Shown: positions 48,293-56,911 of the stretch, piece by piece | How the letters are laid out: each line of letters starts with the position of its first letter | Position numbering within the stretch: the stretch's first letter is position 1 | NCBI RefSeq assembly: GCF_003569805.1 | Contig: NZ_KZ984051.1 | Coordinates: 1,499,889 to 1,563,888 of the forward strand | Direction: 5' to 3' | From: Microbacterium halotolerans | GTDB lineage: Bacteria; Actinomycetota; Actinomycetes; Actinomycetales; Microbacteriaceae | DNA length: 64,000 nucleotides | Notes under the pieces: model-generated | The model's database searches: none | What the model saw: the letters and a program-made list of their open reading frames with translations, nothing else | What the model was told of the DNA's origin: nothing | Position numbers and translations under genes: made by a program

Positions 48293-48320
48293 GTGTTTGC
48301 AGCCCCTACAGTCTCGTTGG

Positions 48321-48764
48321 TCACGCCGCCTGGCAGGCATCCCACAGGACGCTGTCCTGGGTGACGCCGAGGCATGCGTCGAAGGTGAACACGACGAGCG
48401 TGCCGAGGATGATCAGCAGGCCGGCCGCGATCCAGATGGCGGCGACCAGCGCGGTGCGCAGCGACTTGCGCTGCACGTAGTCGTTCACGATCGTGCGCAT
48501 TCCGTTGGCGCCGTGGATGAACGCCAGCCACAGCATCAGCACGTCCCAGATCTGCCAGAACGGCGAGGCGAGCTTGCCCGCGACGAAGGCGAAGTTGATG
48601 GCGTGCACGCCGCCTTCGGGGATGATCAGGTTCGAGATCAGGTGGCCGAAGATCAGGATGATGAGGAGCACGCCGGAGACGCGCATGTACAGCCAGCCCC
48701 ATTTCTCCCAGTTCGAGCCCTTGTTGCGCGCGGAGCGCGGAGCGGCGATGGTGTCGGCAGTCAT
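48321..48764 (-). CDS. sdhD: Succinate dehydrogenase membrane anchor subunit
   Basis: 147 residues with three membrane helices. The conserved haem/quinone region contains [12 protein letters not shown] in helix 1 and the [16 protein letters not shown] segment. Together with SdhC it binds haem b and the quinone. It overlaps sdhC by one nucleotide and precedes sdhA by 28 nt. Confidence 0.93.
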   Translation of the reverse strand: MTADTIAAPRSARNKGSNWEKWGWLYMRVSGVLLIILIFGHLISNLIIPEGGVHAINFAFVAGKLASPFWQIWDVLMLWLAFIHGANGMRTIVNDYVQRKSLRTALVAAIWIAAGLLIILGTLVVFTFDACLGVTQDSVLWDACQAA

Positions 48765-49189
48765 CAGTGGCCCCCTCCGAACACGTTCATGAGATGGCGC
48801 GGTGTGAACCCGGCCATCACGATGCCCCAGACTGCGATGACGACCCAGAACATCACGCGGTGGTAGCGCGCACCCTTCGACCAGAAGTCGATCAGGATGA
48901 TGCGGAGACCGTTGAAGGCGTGGAACGCGATGGCCCCGACGAGGGCCACCTCACCCAGTCCCATGATCTCGGTCTGATACGTGCCGATGACGGCGTCGTA
49001 GGCCTCGGGGGAGACCCGGATGAGCGCTGTGTCGAGGACGTGCACCAGAAGGAAGAAGAAGATGGCGACGCCGGTGATGCGATGCAGCACCCACGACCAC
49101 ATTCCTTCGCTGCCGCGGTAGAGCGTTCCCCGCGGCGTCTTCGAGGTGGTGTCCGACACGGACAGCGTCTGTCGTGTGAAAGTGGACAC
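48764..49189 (-). CDS. sdhC: Succinate dehydrogenase cytochrome b556 subunit
   Basis: 141 residues with three helices. GMWSWVLHRITGVAIFFFLLVHVLDTAL is the family signature, with His ligands in the helices; FHAFNGLRIILIDF follows. GTG 49189 is chosen because AGGAGG lies 8 nt before it; the frame is open further upstream without support. First gene of sdhCDAB; TAGGAT at 49255-49260 (minus strand) is the likely -10. Confidence 0.93.
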   Translation of the reverse strand: MSTFTRQTLSVSDTTSKTPRGTLYRGSEGMWSWVLHRITGVAIFFFLLVHVLDTALIRVSPEAYDAVIGTYQTEIMGLGEVALVGAIAFHAFNGLRIILIDFWSKGARYHRVMFWVVIAVWGIVMAGFTPRHLMNVFGGGH

Positions 49190-49254
49190 GAGACTGCCTC
49201 CTAGTCGATGCAAGCGTGTCGACGCGCACACAGACCGCCACGTCGATGCCACCA

Positions 49255-49379
49255 ATCCTATTCCCGCCGCCGACATTCAGCGACAAAGGCGTGCCTAACT
49301 GTCTTGATGTCGAGAGAAATTCGCTGGGTCTCGCTGCGGGAAGCCGCGGTTCCGGAGTCGCGCAGGCCGCGCCGATAGT
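49255..49379. promoter_or_regulatory. Divergent promoter region between sdhC and manC
   Basis: The minus strand carries TAGGAT at 49255-49260, a -10 box for sdhC. The plus strand carries GATAGT at 49374-49379, a -10 box 8 nt before the manC ATG. Between them TCTTGATGTCGAGA (49302-49315) is a near-palindrome (one mismatched pair) that could be a regulator site. Confidence 0.5.
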
Positions 49380-49387
49380 CTGAGGCC

Positions 49388-50503
49388 ATGACATCCGGAA
49401 TGGACGACTTCTTCGCCGTCATCCCCGCCGGCGGTGTGGGGTCGCGCCTCTGGCCGCTGTCGCGCGCCGACGCGCCGAAGTTCCTGCACGACCTCACCGG
49501 CTCGGGCGCCTCGCTGCTGCGCGGTACGTGGGACAGACTGCTGCCGCTGACCGGAGCGGACCGGATCGCCGTGATCACCGGTGTCGCTCACGGCGACGCG
49601 GTTGCCAGGGACCTTCCGGACATCCGGTCGGAGAATGTGTTCCACGAACAGGATCCGCGCGAGTCAGCCGTCGCGATCTGCCTCGTCGCCGCCGTGCTGC
49701 ACAAGCGGAATCCGGATGTCGTCGTCGGATCGTTCGCCGCCGATCACGTGATCACGAGGCAGCGCGCGTTCGAATTCGCCGTGCAGCAGGCGGTCGCTGT
49801 CGCGCGCGAGGGCTACATCTGCACGATCGGCATTCAGCCGACGGAGCCGTCCGTGGGCTTCGGATACATCAAGACGGGTGCGGAGCTCGTGATCGATGGC
49901 GCGCCGACGGCGGCGATCGTGGAGCGGTTCGTCGAGAAACCCGATCTCGACACGGCGAGGCGCTACTTCGCCGACCGATCGTTCCTGTGGAACGCCGGCA
50001 TGTTCATCTCGCGCGCCGACGTGCTGCTCGCCGAGCTCGAGACCCATCAGCCGGAGCTGCACGCCCAGATCCAGGAGATCGCTCAGGCGTGGGACGACCC
50101 CGGCCGGCGCGACGAGGTCGTCGCGCGCGTGTGGCCGGAGCTGAAGAAGATCGCGATCGACTACGCCGTCGCCGAGCCGGCGGCCGAGAGCGGCAGGCTC
50201 GCCGTGGTCCCCGGTCAGTTCGACTGGGACGACGTGGGGGACTTCGCCAGCCTGTGGAACCTCGTCTCGAGCGGCAGCAGGCAGGAGATGACGATCCTCG
50301 CCCGCGAGGACCACGTGCTCGAATCGGAGTCCACGGGCTTCGTCGTCTCGCAGACCGACCGCGTGATCGCGGTCGTCGGCCTCGACGAGGTGATCGTCGT
50401 CGACACCGACGACGCCCTGCTCGTGACCAACAGTGCGCACGCCCAACTCGTGAAGAACGTGGTGGGGACCCTCCACCAGCAGGGCCGCGACGCCGTCCTC
50501 TAG
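49388..50503 (+). CDS. manC: Mannose-1-phosphate guanylyltransferase
   Basis: Makes GDP-mannose from mannose-1-phosphate and GTP, 371 residues (single-domain form without phosphomannose isomerase). The nucleotidyltransferase signature is VIPAGGVGSRLWPLSRADAPKFL; FAADHVI, FGYIKTG, FVEKPDLDTARRY, LWNAGMF and FDWDDVGDFASLW follow in order. A -10-like GATAGT 8 nt upstream suggests a leaderless or nearly leaderless mRNA. It stands alone, divergent from sdh, and supplies cell-wall mannosylation. Confidence 0.93.
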   Translation: MTSGMDDFFAVIPAGGVGSRLWPLSRADAPKFLHDLTGSGASLLRGTWDRLLPLTGADRIAVITGVAHGDAVARDLPDIRSENVFHEQDPRESAVAICLVAAVLHKRNPDVVVGSFAADHVITRQRAFEFAVQQAVAVAREGYICTIGIQPTEPSVGFGYIKTGAELVIDGAPTAAIVERFVEKPDLDTARRYFADRSFLWNAGMFISRADVLLAELETHQPELHAQIQEIAQAWDDPGRRDEVVARVWPELKKIAIDYAVAEPAAESGRLAVVPGQFDWDDVGDFASLWNLVSSGSRQEMTILAREDHVLESESTGFVVSQTDRVIAVVGLDEVIVVDTDDALLVTNSAHAQLVKNVVGTLHQQGRDAVL

Positions 50504-50659
50504 CCCCGGCGCGCCGCTGGCACGCACATCACGGCGTCCGCCTCGCTCGACGTGCGAAGCACGCCTTCACGTGGCGTCCTTGCGCTGCACGCACCATCGA
50601 CGCGCCGAGTGGCGCGCCGCTGGCCGGAGGATGTCGGAGGGGCGCGGGATACTAGACGC

Positions 50660-51058
50660 ATGGACATCGACTGGGGCGCGCTGCGGGTGAAGGCTGCTGA
50701 GGCGAGCGGGCGGGCGTATGCACCGTACTCCGGGTATCCGGTGGGGGCGGCTGCGCTCGTCGACGACGGGCGCGTCGTATCCGGATGCAACGTCGAGAAC
50801 GCGTCGTACGGTGTCGGGCTGTGCGCTGAGTGCGGGCTCGTGTCGAACCTCACGATGACCGGTGGCGGCAGGCTCGTCGCCTTCACGTGCGTGAACGGCG
50901 CGGGCGACGTGATCATGCCGTGCGGGCGATGCCGCCAGCTGCTGTTCGAACATTCCGCTGAAGGCATGCTTCTCGAGACCGTGTCGGGCATCCGCACGAT
51001 CGACGAGGTGCTGCCGGACGCCTTCGGCCCCCGAGATCTCGAGATGACGAGCCCATGA
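50660..51058 (+). CDS. cdd: Cytidine deaminase
   Basis: Zinc enzyme converting (deoxy)cytidine to (deoxy)uridine, 132 residues. VENASYGVGLCAECG carries the proton-shuttle Glu and first Cys (the usual H/CAE motif), and PCGRCRQLL the other two zinc Cys. The ATG stands exactly 6 nt behind GATACT (50648-50653), so the mRNA is probably leaderless. It heads cdd-deoA-add. The 156 nt before it contain only a 13-bp direct repeat. Confidence 0.95.
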   Translation: MDIDWGALRVKAAEASGRAYAPYSGYPVGAAALVDDGRVVSGCNVENASYGVGLCAECGLVSNLTMTGGGRLVAFTCVNGAGDVIMPCGRCRQLLFEHSAEGMLLETVSGIRTIDEVLPDAFGPRDLEMTSP

Positions 51059-51098
51059 GCGCGGCGGCCGCATCCGGACCGACGAAAGCGAGAAAGAG

Positions 51099-52385
51099 AT
51101 GACAGAGGCATTCGACGCGGTCGACGTGATCCGACGCAAGCGCGACGGCGGCGCCGTTCCCGAGTCCGAGCTGCGCTGGCTCGTCGACGCATTCACTCGC
51201 GGGTATGTCTCCGACGCGCAGATGTCGGCGTTCGCGATGGCGACGCTGCTGAACGGAATGGCACGCGACGAGATCCGAGTGCTCACCGATGCGATGATCG
51301 CCTCCGGCGAGCGGATGGACTTCGCGGGCCTCGGCAAGCCGACCGTCGACAAGCACTCGACGGGCGGCGTCGGCGACAAGATCACGCTGCCGCTCGCGCC
51401 CCTGGTGGCCTCGTTCGGCGTCGCCGTGCCGCAGCTCTCTGGGCGGGGCCTCGGGCACACGGGCGGAACGCTCGACAAGCTGGAGTCGATTCCCGGATGG
51501 CGCGCGAGCCTGACGAACGAAGAGCTGCGCGACCAGCTGCGAGGAGTCGGGGCCGTTGTGTGCGCGGCAGGCGGCGACCTGGCGCCCGCCGACAAGCGCC
51601 TGTATGCACTGCGCGACGTGACGGGCACCGTCGAGGCGATCCCGCTGATCGCGTCGAGCATCATGTCGAAGAAGATCGCGGAGGGCACGGACGCGCTCGT
51701 GCTCGATGTGAAGTTCGGCTCCGGCGCGTTCATGCGCGACGAGACCCGTGCCCGAGAGCTTGCCGAGACGATGGTCGCGCTCGGCACGGACTCCGGCGCG
51801 CGCACGACGGCGCTGCTGACCGACATGAACACTCCGCTGGGGCATGCGATCGGCAACGCCAACGAGGTGCGCGAGTCGGTCGAAGTGCTCGAAGGAGGCG
51901 GCCCGAGCGACGTCGTCGAGCTGACCGTCGCGTTGGCGCAGGAGATGCTGCAGGCTGCGGGGGTGCATGACGCCGACCCTGCTGAGGCGCTGCGCTCCGG
52001 CAGAGCGATGGACTCCTGGCGTCGGATGATCGAGGCGCAGGACGGCGACCCGGACGGGGCGCTGCCTCAGGCGCGAGAATCCGAGACCGTGACGGCACCA
52101 CGCGACGGATACGTCACGCGGATGGACGCCTTCGACTTCGGCATCGGGGCCTGGCGCCTCGGCGCCGGTCGAGCGCGCGCGGACGACGAGGTGGTGCACG
52201 CCGCTGGCATCGACCTGCATGCCAAGCCCGGCGACGCGGTGCGGGCGGGAGAACCGCTGTTCACCCTGGGCGCCGACGACGCCGCGCGTTTCGACCGCGC
52301 ACTCGACGCGTTGGGCGACGCGTGGGAGATTGGTGATCAGCCGCCGGTCCGCCAGCCGATCGTGCGGGAACGCATCACGTCCTGA
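51099..52385 (+). CDS. deoA: Thymidine phosphorylase
   Basis: Phosphorolysis of thymidine/deoxyuridine to base and deoxyribose-1-phosphate, 428 residues. The phosphate and nucleoside motifs KPTVDKHSTGGVGDKITL and LSGRGLGHTGGTLDKLESIPG, and SSIMSKKIAEGTDALVLDVKFGSGAFM, are complete. The C-terminal PYNP domain has AGIDLHAKPGDAVRAGEPLFTL. GAAAGAGA lies before the start. Second gene of the salvage cluster. Confidence 0.97.
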   Translation: MTEAFDAVDVIRRKRDGGAVPESELRWLVDAFTRGYVSDAQMSAFAMATLLNGMARDEIRVLTDAMIASGERMDFAGLGKPTVDKHSTGGVGDKITLPLAPLVASFGVAVPQLSGRGLGHTGGTLDKLESIPGWRASLTNEELRDQLRGVGAVVCAAGGDLAPADKRLYALRDVTGTVEAIPLIASSIMSKKIAEGTDALVLDVKFGSGAFMRDETRARELAETMVALGTDSGARTTALLTDMNTPLGHAIGNANEVRESVEVLEGGGPSDVVELTVALAQEMLQAAGVHDADPAEALRSGRAMDSWRRMIEAQDGDPDGALPQARESETVTAPRDGYVTRMDAFDFGIGAWRLGAGRARADDEVVHAAGIDLHAKPGDAVRAGEPLFTLGADDAARFDRALDALGDAWEIGDQPPVRQPIVRERITS

Positions 52386-52428
52386 CCAGCCCGCCCCATT
52401 CGGAACACTCACACCAGGGAGAACACTC

Positions 52429-53559
52429 ATGCCGCGCCCCAACAACAGCAGGGCCCAGCGCCACGAGGCGACGATCGAGGGCGTGCCGGTGCGGAGCCTG
52501 CCTAAGATCGCCCTGCACGAGCACCTCGACGGCGGGCTGCGACCCGATACGGTGCTGGAGCTCGCGCGCGAGGCGGGCGTCGAGGTTCCGGTGAGCGATG
52601 CAAGAGGACTGGGGGATTGGTTCGCCGAACAGGCGGCAGGCGGGTCGCTCGACGCGTACCTCGAGACGTTCGCGCTGACGGGCGCGGTGCTGCAGACCTC
52701 GGACGCGCTCACCAGAGCAGCGCGAGAGTTCGTCGAGGACCTCGCCAACGACGGGGTGATCTACGCGGAGGTGCGGTGGGCGCCGGAACAGCACACGTCT
52801 GACGGCCTGTCCATGGCTGAGGCCGTCGATGCCGTGCAGGAGGGCATCGAACAGGGCGAGGATGACGCGGAGGCCATGGGGCACTCCATCCGGGTGGGTC
52901 AGATCCTGAGTGCGATGCGCCAGGCGGAGAACTCGCTCGAGGTCGCGGAACTGGCGCTCGACTACCGTGACGACGGCGTGGTCGGCTTCGACCTCGCCGG
53001 CCCCGAGTCGGGTCATCCGGCATCGGAGCACCGCGACGCGCTCGACCTGCTCGCGACGGAGTTCTTCCCCGTCACGCTGCACGCCGGGGAGGCCGCGGGA
53101 ACGGATTCCATCCGCAGCGCATTGCTCGACGGGCGCGCGCTCCGGCTCGGGCACGGTGTGCGCATCGCCGAAGATCTCGACGTGATCAGCGAAGAGGGCG
53201 AAGATGTGCGCGTGCGCCTCGGTGACCTCGCCGCATGGGTCAGGGACCGAGAGATCACGCTCGAGGTGGCGCCGAGCTCGAACCTCGGCACCGGCGCGAT
53301 CGCGCGGTGGGGGAGCCAGCTCGAGGATCACCCGTTCGACCTGCTCTACCAACTCGGCTTCGCAGTGACCGTGAACACCGACAACCGCCTGATGAGCCGC
53401 ACGACGCTCACACGCGAGCTGTCGATGCTGGCCGATACGTTCGAGTACCGCCTCGCCGACCTCGAGCGGTTCCAGCTCAACGCCGCGGCTGCTGCCTTCC
53501 TGCCCGTCGAACAGCGTGAGGAGCTCATCGACCTCATCAGCGAGGGCTTCGAGCGCTGA
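52429..53559 (+). CDS. add: Adenosine deaminase
   Basis: Zinc-dependent hydrolysis of adenosine to inosine, 376 residues. Metal and catalytic motifs are ALHEHLDGGLRP (two His), LHAGEAAGTDSI (His and Glu), LRLGHGVRI, APSSNLGTGA and VNTDNRLMS. The start at 52429 follows AGGGAG; an open frame upstream lies in deoA. It ends the salvage cluster and is convergent with mtlD. Confidence 0.95.
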   Translation: MPRPNNSRAQRHEATIEGVPVRSLPKIALHEHLDGGLRPDTVLELAREAGVEVPVSDARGLGDWFAEQAAGGSLDAYLETFALTGAVLQTSDALTRAAREFVEDLANDGVIYAEVRWAPEQHTSDGLSMAEAVDAVQEGIEQGEDDAEAMGHSIRVGQILSAMRQAENSLEVAELALDYRDDGVVGFDLAGPESGHPASEHRDALDLLATEFFPVTLHAGEAAGTDSIRSALLDGRALRLGHGVRIAEDLDVISEEGEDVRVRLGDLAAWVRDREITLEVAPSSNLGTGAIARWGSQLEDHPFDLLYQLGFAVTVNTDNRLMSRTTLTRELSMLADTFEYRLADLERFQLNAAAAAFLPVEQREELIDLISEGFER

Positions 53560-53651
53560 CCGTACGGGCGGCCGCTGTGCCGCACGCTTTTCGCCGAGAT
53601 GCCTGGCCCCGGATGTCGCCGGGGCGCGGCGCGAGTGCGACGTCCGACCCA

Positions 53652-53698
53652 GGGAGCGCGTGCACACGGCAGCCGGGGCCCGTGTGCACGCGCCTCCC
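53652..53698. terminator. Bidirectional hairpin between add and mtlD
   Basis: Arms GGGAGCGCGTGCACACGG (53652-53669) and its complement (53680-53698, one bulged base) enclose a 10-nt loop between two convergent genes. The right arm touches the mtlD stop codon. Confidence 0.75.
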
Positions 53699-54840
53699 TA
53701 AGCCTGGTGTCGTGCCACCAGACTCCGGATGGGCGGATGCAGTGGGTGCGCGGCTTCGAGGCCGGTGACCTCTGCCGTGAACCGGTCGGCGTCGAGCGTG
53801 TGCAGCTTCTCGTGCATCTCGACTGCCTGCTCGTCTTCCGGAGCGTCGAAGGACAGGGCGGCGTCTATGGCCGACAGCAGGCCGTCGACGCTCAGCCCGC
53901 GCTCGGCGGCCTCAGCGGCAGGCCCGACGAAGCGCTCGTGCCGCGACAGCTTGCGCAGCGGCTGCCTGCCGACGCGGGCGACCGTGTCGGGCAGAGCCGG
54001 ATTGCGGAACCGGCGCAGGATCGTCGACCGGTACTCAGCGAGCTCCTCCGCGGCGAAGCCGTGCTTCGCCGCGAGCACAGCGCTCGTCTCGGTGATCGCC
54101 GCTGAGACTCGCTCGGCGACCTGCGCATCGGCCAGCGCATCGGCGATCCGTTCGATCCCTGCCCTCGCGCCGTGGTACGCCGCCGCGGCATGCCCCGTGT
54201 TCACGGTGAACAGCTTCCGCTCGATATAGGGCGTGAGGTCCTCGACGAAATGCGCGCCGGGGATCGACGGCAATGAGTCGCCGAACGGCCCGCGCTCGAT
54301 CGCCCACTCGAAGAACGGCTCGACTGTGACGTCGATGCCCCCTTCCTCGGGCTGCCCCGGCACGATCCGGTCGACGGCGGTGTTCGCGAACACCGCCCGA
54401 TCCGCGAGCGTCGTCCATTCGTCGCCCGCCAGCTCCTCGATGTGCGCACGCAGCTGATCGGTGGCGCCGATCGCGTTCTCGCACGCCATCACCTGCACGG
54501 GCGGATCGTCGTCGCGACGCAGCCTGAGGCCCGCGAGGATGTGCGGCGCGATGAAGCGCAGAACCATCGGTCCGACGGCGCACGTGACGACGTCGGCGGC
54601 AGCGACCTGGGCGGCCACGCCATCCGGATCTTCCGCGCTGTTGATCGCGCGGAAGCCGGTCACGACGACGTCGCGCCCGCCCTCGCCGACCTCGTGCACC
54701 GTATAGTCATCCGCGGCATTGATGGCGTCGACGAGGCCGCCGGCGACATCCGAGAACACGATCTCGTATCCGCCCTCGGCGAGCAGCATGCCGACGAATC
54801 CGCGTCCGATGTTGCCCGCACCGAAGTGAACCGCTCTCAT
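53698..54840 (-). CDS. mtlD: Mannitol-1-phosphate 5-dehydrogenase
   Basis: Oxidises mannitol-1-phosphate (made by the PTS) to fructose-6-phosphate with NAD+, 380 residues. It starts MRAVHFGAGNIGRGFVGMLL, the MtlD dinucleotide-binding motif, and contains CENAIGATDQL, the active-site region IERKLFTVNTGHAAAAYHG with its Lys, and RRFRNPALPDTVARVGRQPLRKL. It starts 11 nt after mtlA and is the last gene of the PTS operon. Confidence 0.96.
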   Translation of the reverse strand: MRAVHFGAGNIGRGFVGMLLAEGGYEIVFSDVAGGLVDAINAADDYTVHEVGEGGRDVVVTGFRAINSAEDPDGVAAQVAAADVVTCAVGPMVLRFIAPHILAGLRLRRDDDPPVQVMACENAIGATDQLRAHIEELAGDEWTTLADRAVFANTAVDRIVPGQPEEGGIDVTVEPFFEWAIERGPFGDSLPSIPGAHFVEDLTPYIERKLFTVNTGHAAAAYHGARAGIERIADALADAQVAERVSAAITETSAVLAAKHGFAAEELAEYRSTILRRFRNPALPDTVARVGRQPLRKLSRHERFVGPAAEAAERGLSVDGLLSAIDAALSFDAPEDEQAVEMHEKLHTLDADRFTAEVTGLEAAHPLHPPIRSLVARHQA

Positions 54841-54851
54841 GATGGCCTCCC

Positions 54852-56870
54852 TCAGCCGATCTCGTCAGCGAGCATGTCGTACAGCTCCTGCTCGGACGAG
54901 GCCGCGTTCAGCTTCGCGACGGTGTCGTCGTCGCCGAACTGCTGGGCGACGCCGGCGAGGATCTCCAGGTGCGCGCCGCCCTTGCCGGCGATCCCGATCA
55001 CGAAGGTGGCGGTGTCGCCGTCACCCCAGTCGACGCCGCCGTCGTACCGAATCACCGCAAGCGCTGAGCCGAGCACCGCATCCTTCGCGGCGTCCGTGCC
55101 GTGTGGGATCGCCAGGCCGTTGCCCATGAACGTCGACACGGTCAGTTCGCGATCCTTCATCGCCTGCAGGTAGTCGGCGGTCACGGCGCCGGCTGATTCC
55201 AGGATGCCAGCGGCCTCGGCGAGAGCCTCGTCGCGGCTCACGCCGCCGGAGTGGATCCGCACGTACTCCCGCTTGAGCACGGGCTCGCTCGAGCCGCTCG
55301 CTTCGCCTGCCGCCTCATCCGTCGCGTCGCCCGCGGCAGGCGCATCCGGGGTGTCATCCGAGCCGCCCTCACGCTGAGCGCGGACCATCTCCACGACCTC
55401 GTCGTACTCGGGGGCGTTCAGGAATCCGTCGACCGAGACGTGCACGGCATCCGGTTCGGTGTGCTTCGCGCGATCGGTGAGCTGGGCCTGTGTGACGACC
55501 AGATCGGCTGTGCCGTCCAGCGCGGCGATCGCCTTGTTCGTCACAGAGATGTCTGCGAGCCCTGCGTCCTTGAACTTCTTGCGCAGAACGCTTGCGCCCA
55601 TGGCGGACGACCCCATGCCCGCATCGCACGCGAACACGACGCGCTCGATCGTCTTGGTTGCCGCATCGCTGTCCGCAAGCAGACCCGAGAGGGCGGCAGA
55701 GTCCTTGCCCTTGTTGGCCTGGGTCTGCTTCACGGCGGCCGAGAACCGGTCGCCCGCGGCGAGATCGCGCTTGCGGCTGGCGCGCAGGAGGACCATCGAG
55801 ATCAGGAACGTCACGGTGGCCGAGACGAAGACGGCGAGCAGGATGCCGAGCAGGTCGGCCCCGGGCGACTGCGCGATCACGGCGAGGATCGAGCCCGGTG
55901 CTGCCGGGGCACGCAGCCCGGTGCCGAAGATCGTGTTCACCGCGACGCCTGACATGCCGCCGGCGATCACGGCGATCAGCAGCGACGGCTTCATCAGCAC
56001 GTACGGGAAGTAGACCTCGTGGATGCCGCCGAAGAAGTGGATGATCGCTGCTCCCGGAGCGGAACCGCGCGCGGCTCCGACGCCGAAGAAGGTGAACGCC
56101 AGCAGCAGGCCGAGGCCGACGCCGGGGTTCGCCTCCAGGAGGAACAGCACCGACTTGCCTGCTTGCTCTGACTCGCTGATGCCGAGTGGGGTGAGCACGC
56201 CGTGATTGATGGCGTTGTTCAGGAAGAAGACCTTGGCGGGCTCGATCAGGATGCTCGTCAGCGGCAGCAGGCCGTTCGTGACGAGGAACTCCACGGCGGA
56301 CGAGAGGATGCCGGTGAGCCAGTTCACGGCCGGGGCGAGCACGTAGAACGAGAAGATCGCGGCGAGGAAGCCGAAGATGCCCGCCGAGAACATGTTCACG
56401 AGCATCTCGAAGCCGGCCTTGACCTTGCCGTCCCACAGGCCGTCGAGCCACTTCATCAGCCATGCGGCCAGCGGCCCCATGATCATGGCGCCGAGGAACA
56501 TGTGGATCTCGCCGAGCGGATCCTCGCCCGAGGGAAGGGAGGCGTTGATGTTCGCCACGATGAAGTCGCTGCCGACGATGGCGCCGATCGTCGCGATCGT
56601 GGCGACCACACCGCCGCGCTTGTCGTAGATCGCGTGCCCGCCCGTGTAGGCGATCAGCATCGGCAGCAGGTAGTGGATCATCGGGCCGACGATCAGGGCG
56701 AGCGCGGCGTTGGGCGCCCATCCGCGCTCGATGAAGAAGGCGGTGAACAGGCCCCACGCCACCAGCGCGGGGATGTTGGGCATGACCATGCCCGACATGA
56801 ACGAACCGATCTTCTGCACCCCGACGCGGAAGCCGCCTGGGGCCTTCGCGGTGCTTGTCTGAGAGGACAT
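54852..56870 (-). CDS. mtlA: PTS mannitol-specific EIICBA permease
   Basis: Imports and phosphorylates mannitol, 672 residues with all three domains. EIIC spans about 12-365, with the substrate motif GGIHE at 281-285. EIIB (about 405-500) has the phosphorylated C415 in VFACDAGMGSSAMG. An acidic linker (500-533) leads to EIIA (534-672) with the phosphorylated H590 in GLAIPHGTD. The start at 56870 is fixed by homology. It lies 41 nt after ptsI. Confidence 0.97.
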   Translation of the reverse strand: MSSQTSTAKAPGGFRVGVQKIGSFMSGMVMPNIPALVAWGLFTAFFIERGWAPNAALALIVGPMIHYLLPMLIAYTGGHAIYDKRGGVVATIATIGAIVGSDFIVANINASLPSGEDPLGEIHMFLGAMIMGPLAAWLMKWLDGLWDGKVKAGFEMLVNMFSAGIFGFLAAIFSFYVLAPAVNWLTGILSSAVEFLVTNGLLPLTSILIEPAKVFFLNNAINHGVLTPLGISESEQAGKSVLFLLEANPGVGLGLLLAFTFFGVGAARGSAPGAAIIHFFGGIHEVYFPYVLMKPSLLIAVIAGGMSGVAVNTIFGTGLRAPAAPGSILAVIAQSPGADLLGILLAVFVSATVTFLISMVLLRASRKRDLAAGDRFSAAVKQTQANKGKDSAALSGLLADSDAATKTIERVVFACDAGMGSSAMGASVLRKKFKDAGLADISVTNKAIAALDGTADLVVTQAQLTDRAKHTEPDAVHVSVDGFLNAPEYDEVVEMVRAQREGGSDDTPDAPAAGDATDEAAGEASGSSEPVLKREYVRIHSGGVSRDEALAEAAGILESAGAVTADYLQAMKDRELTVSTFMGNGLAIPHGTDAAKDAVLGSALAVIRYDGGVDWGDGDTATFVIGIAGKGGAHLEILAGVAQQFGDDDTVAKLNAASSEQELYDMLADEIG

Positions 56871-56911
56871 GGCTGTGTCTGCTTTCGTCTTCGAGAGGAA
56901 CGGGAAACGGG

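Noticed and set aside
46550..48364. 604-codon open frame on the plus strand opposite sdhA
   Set aside because: It is the antisense shadow of a complete SdhA with all FAD motifs; the translation is low-complexity Val/Arg/Asp-rich and has no domain.
50508..50623. 13-bp direct repeat GGCGCGCCGCTGG on both sides of the manC-cdd gap
   Set aside because: Too short and G/C-rich to separate from chance; no mobile-element features around it.
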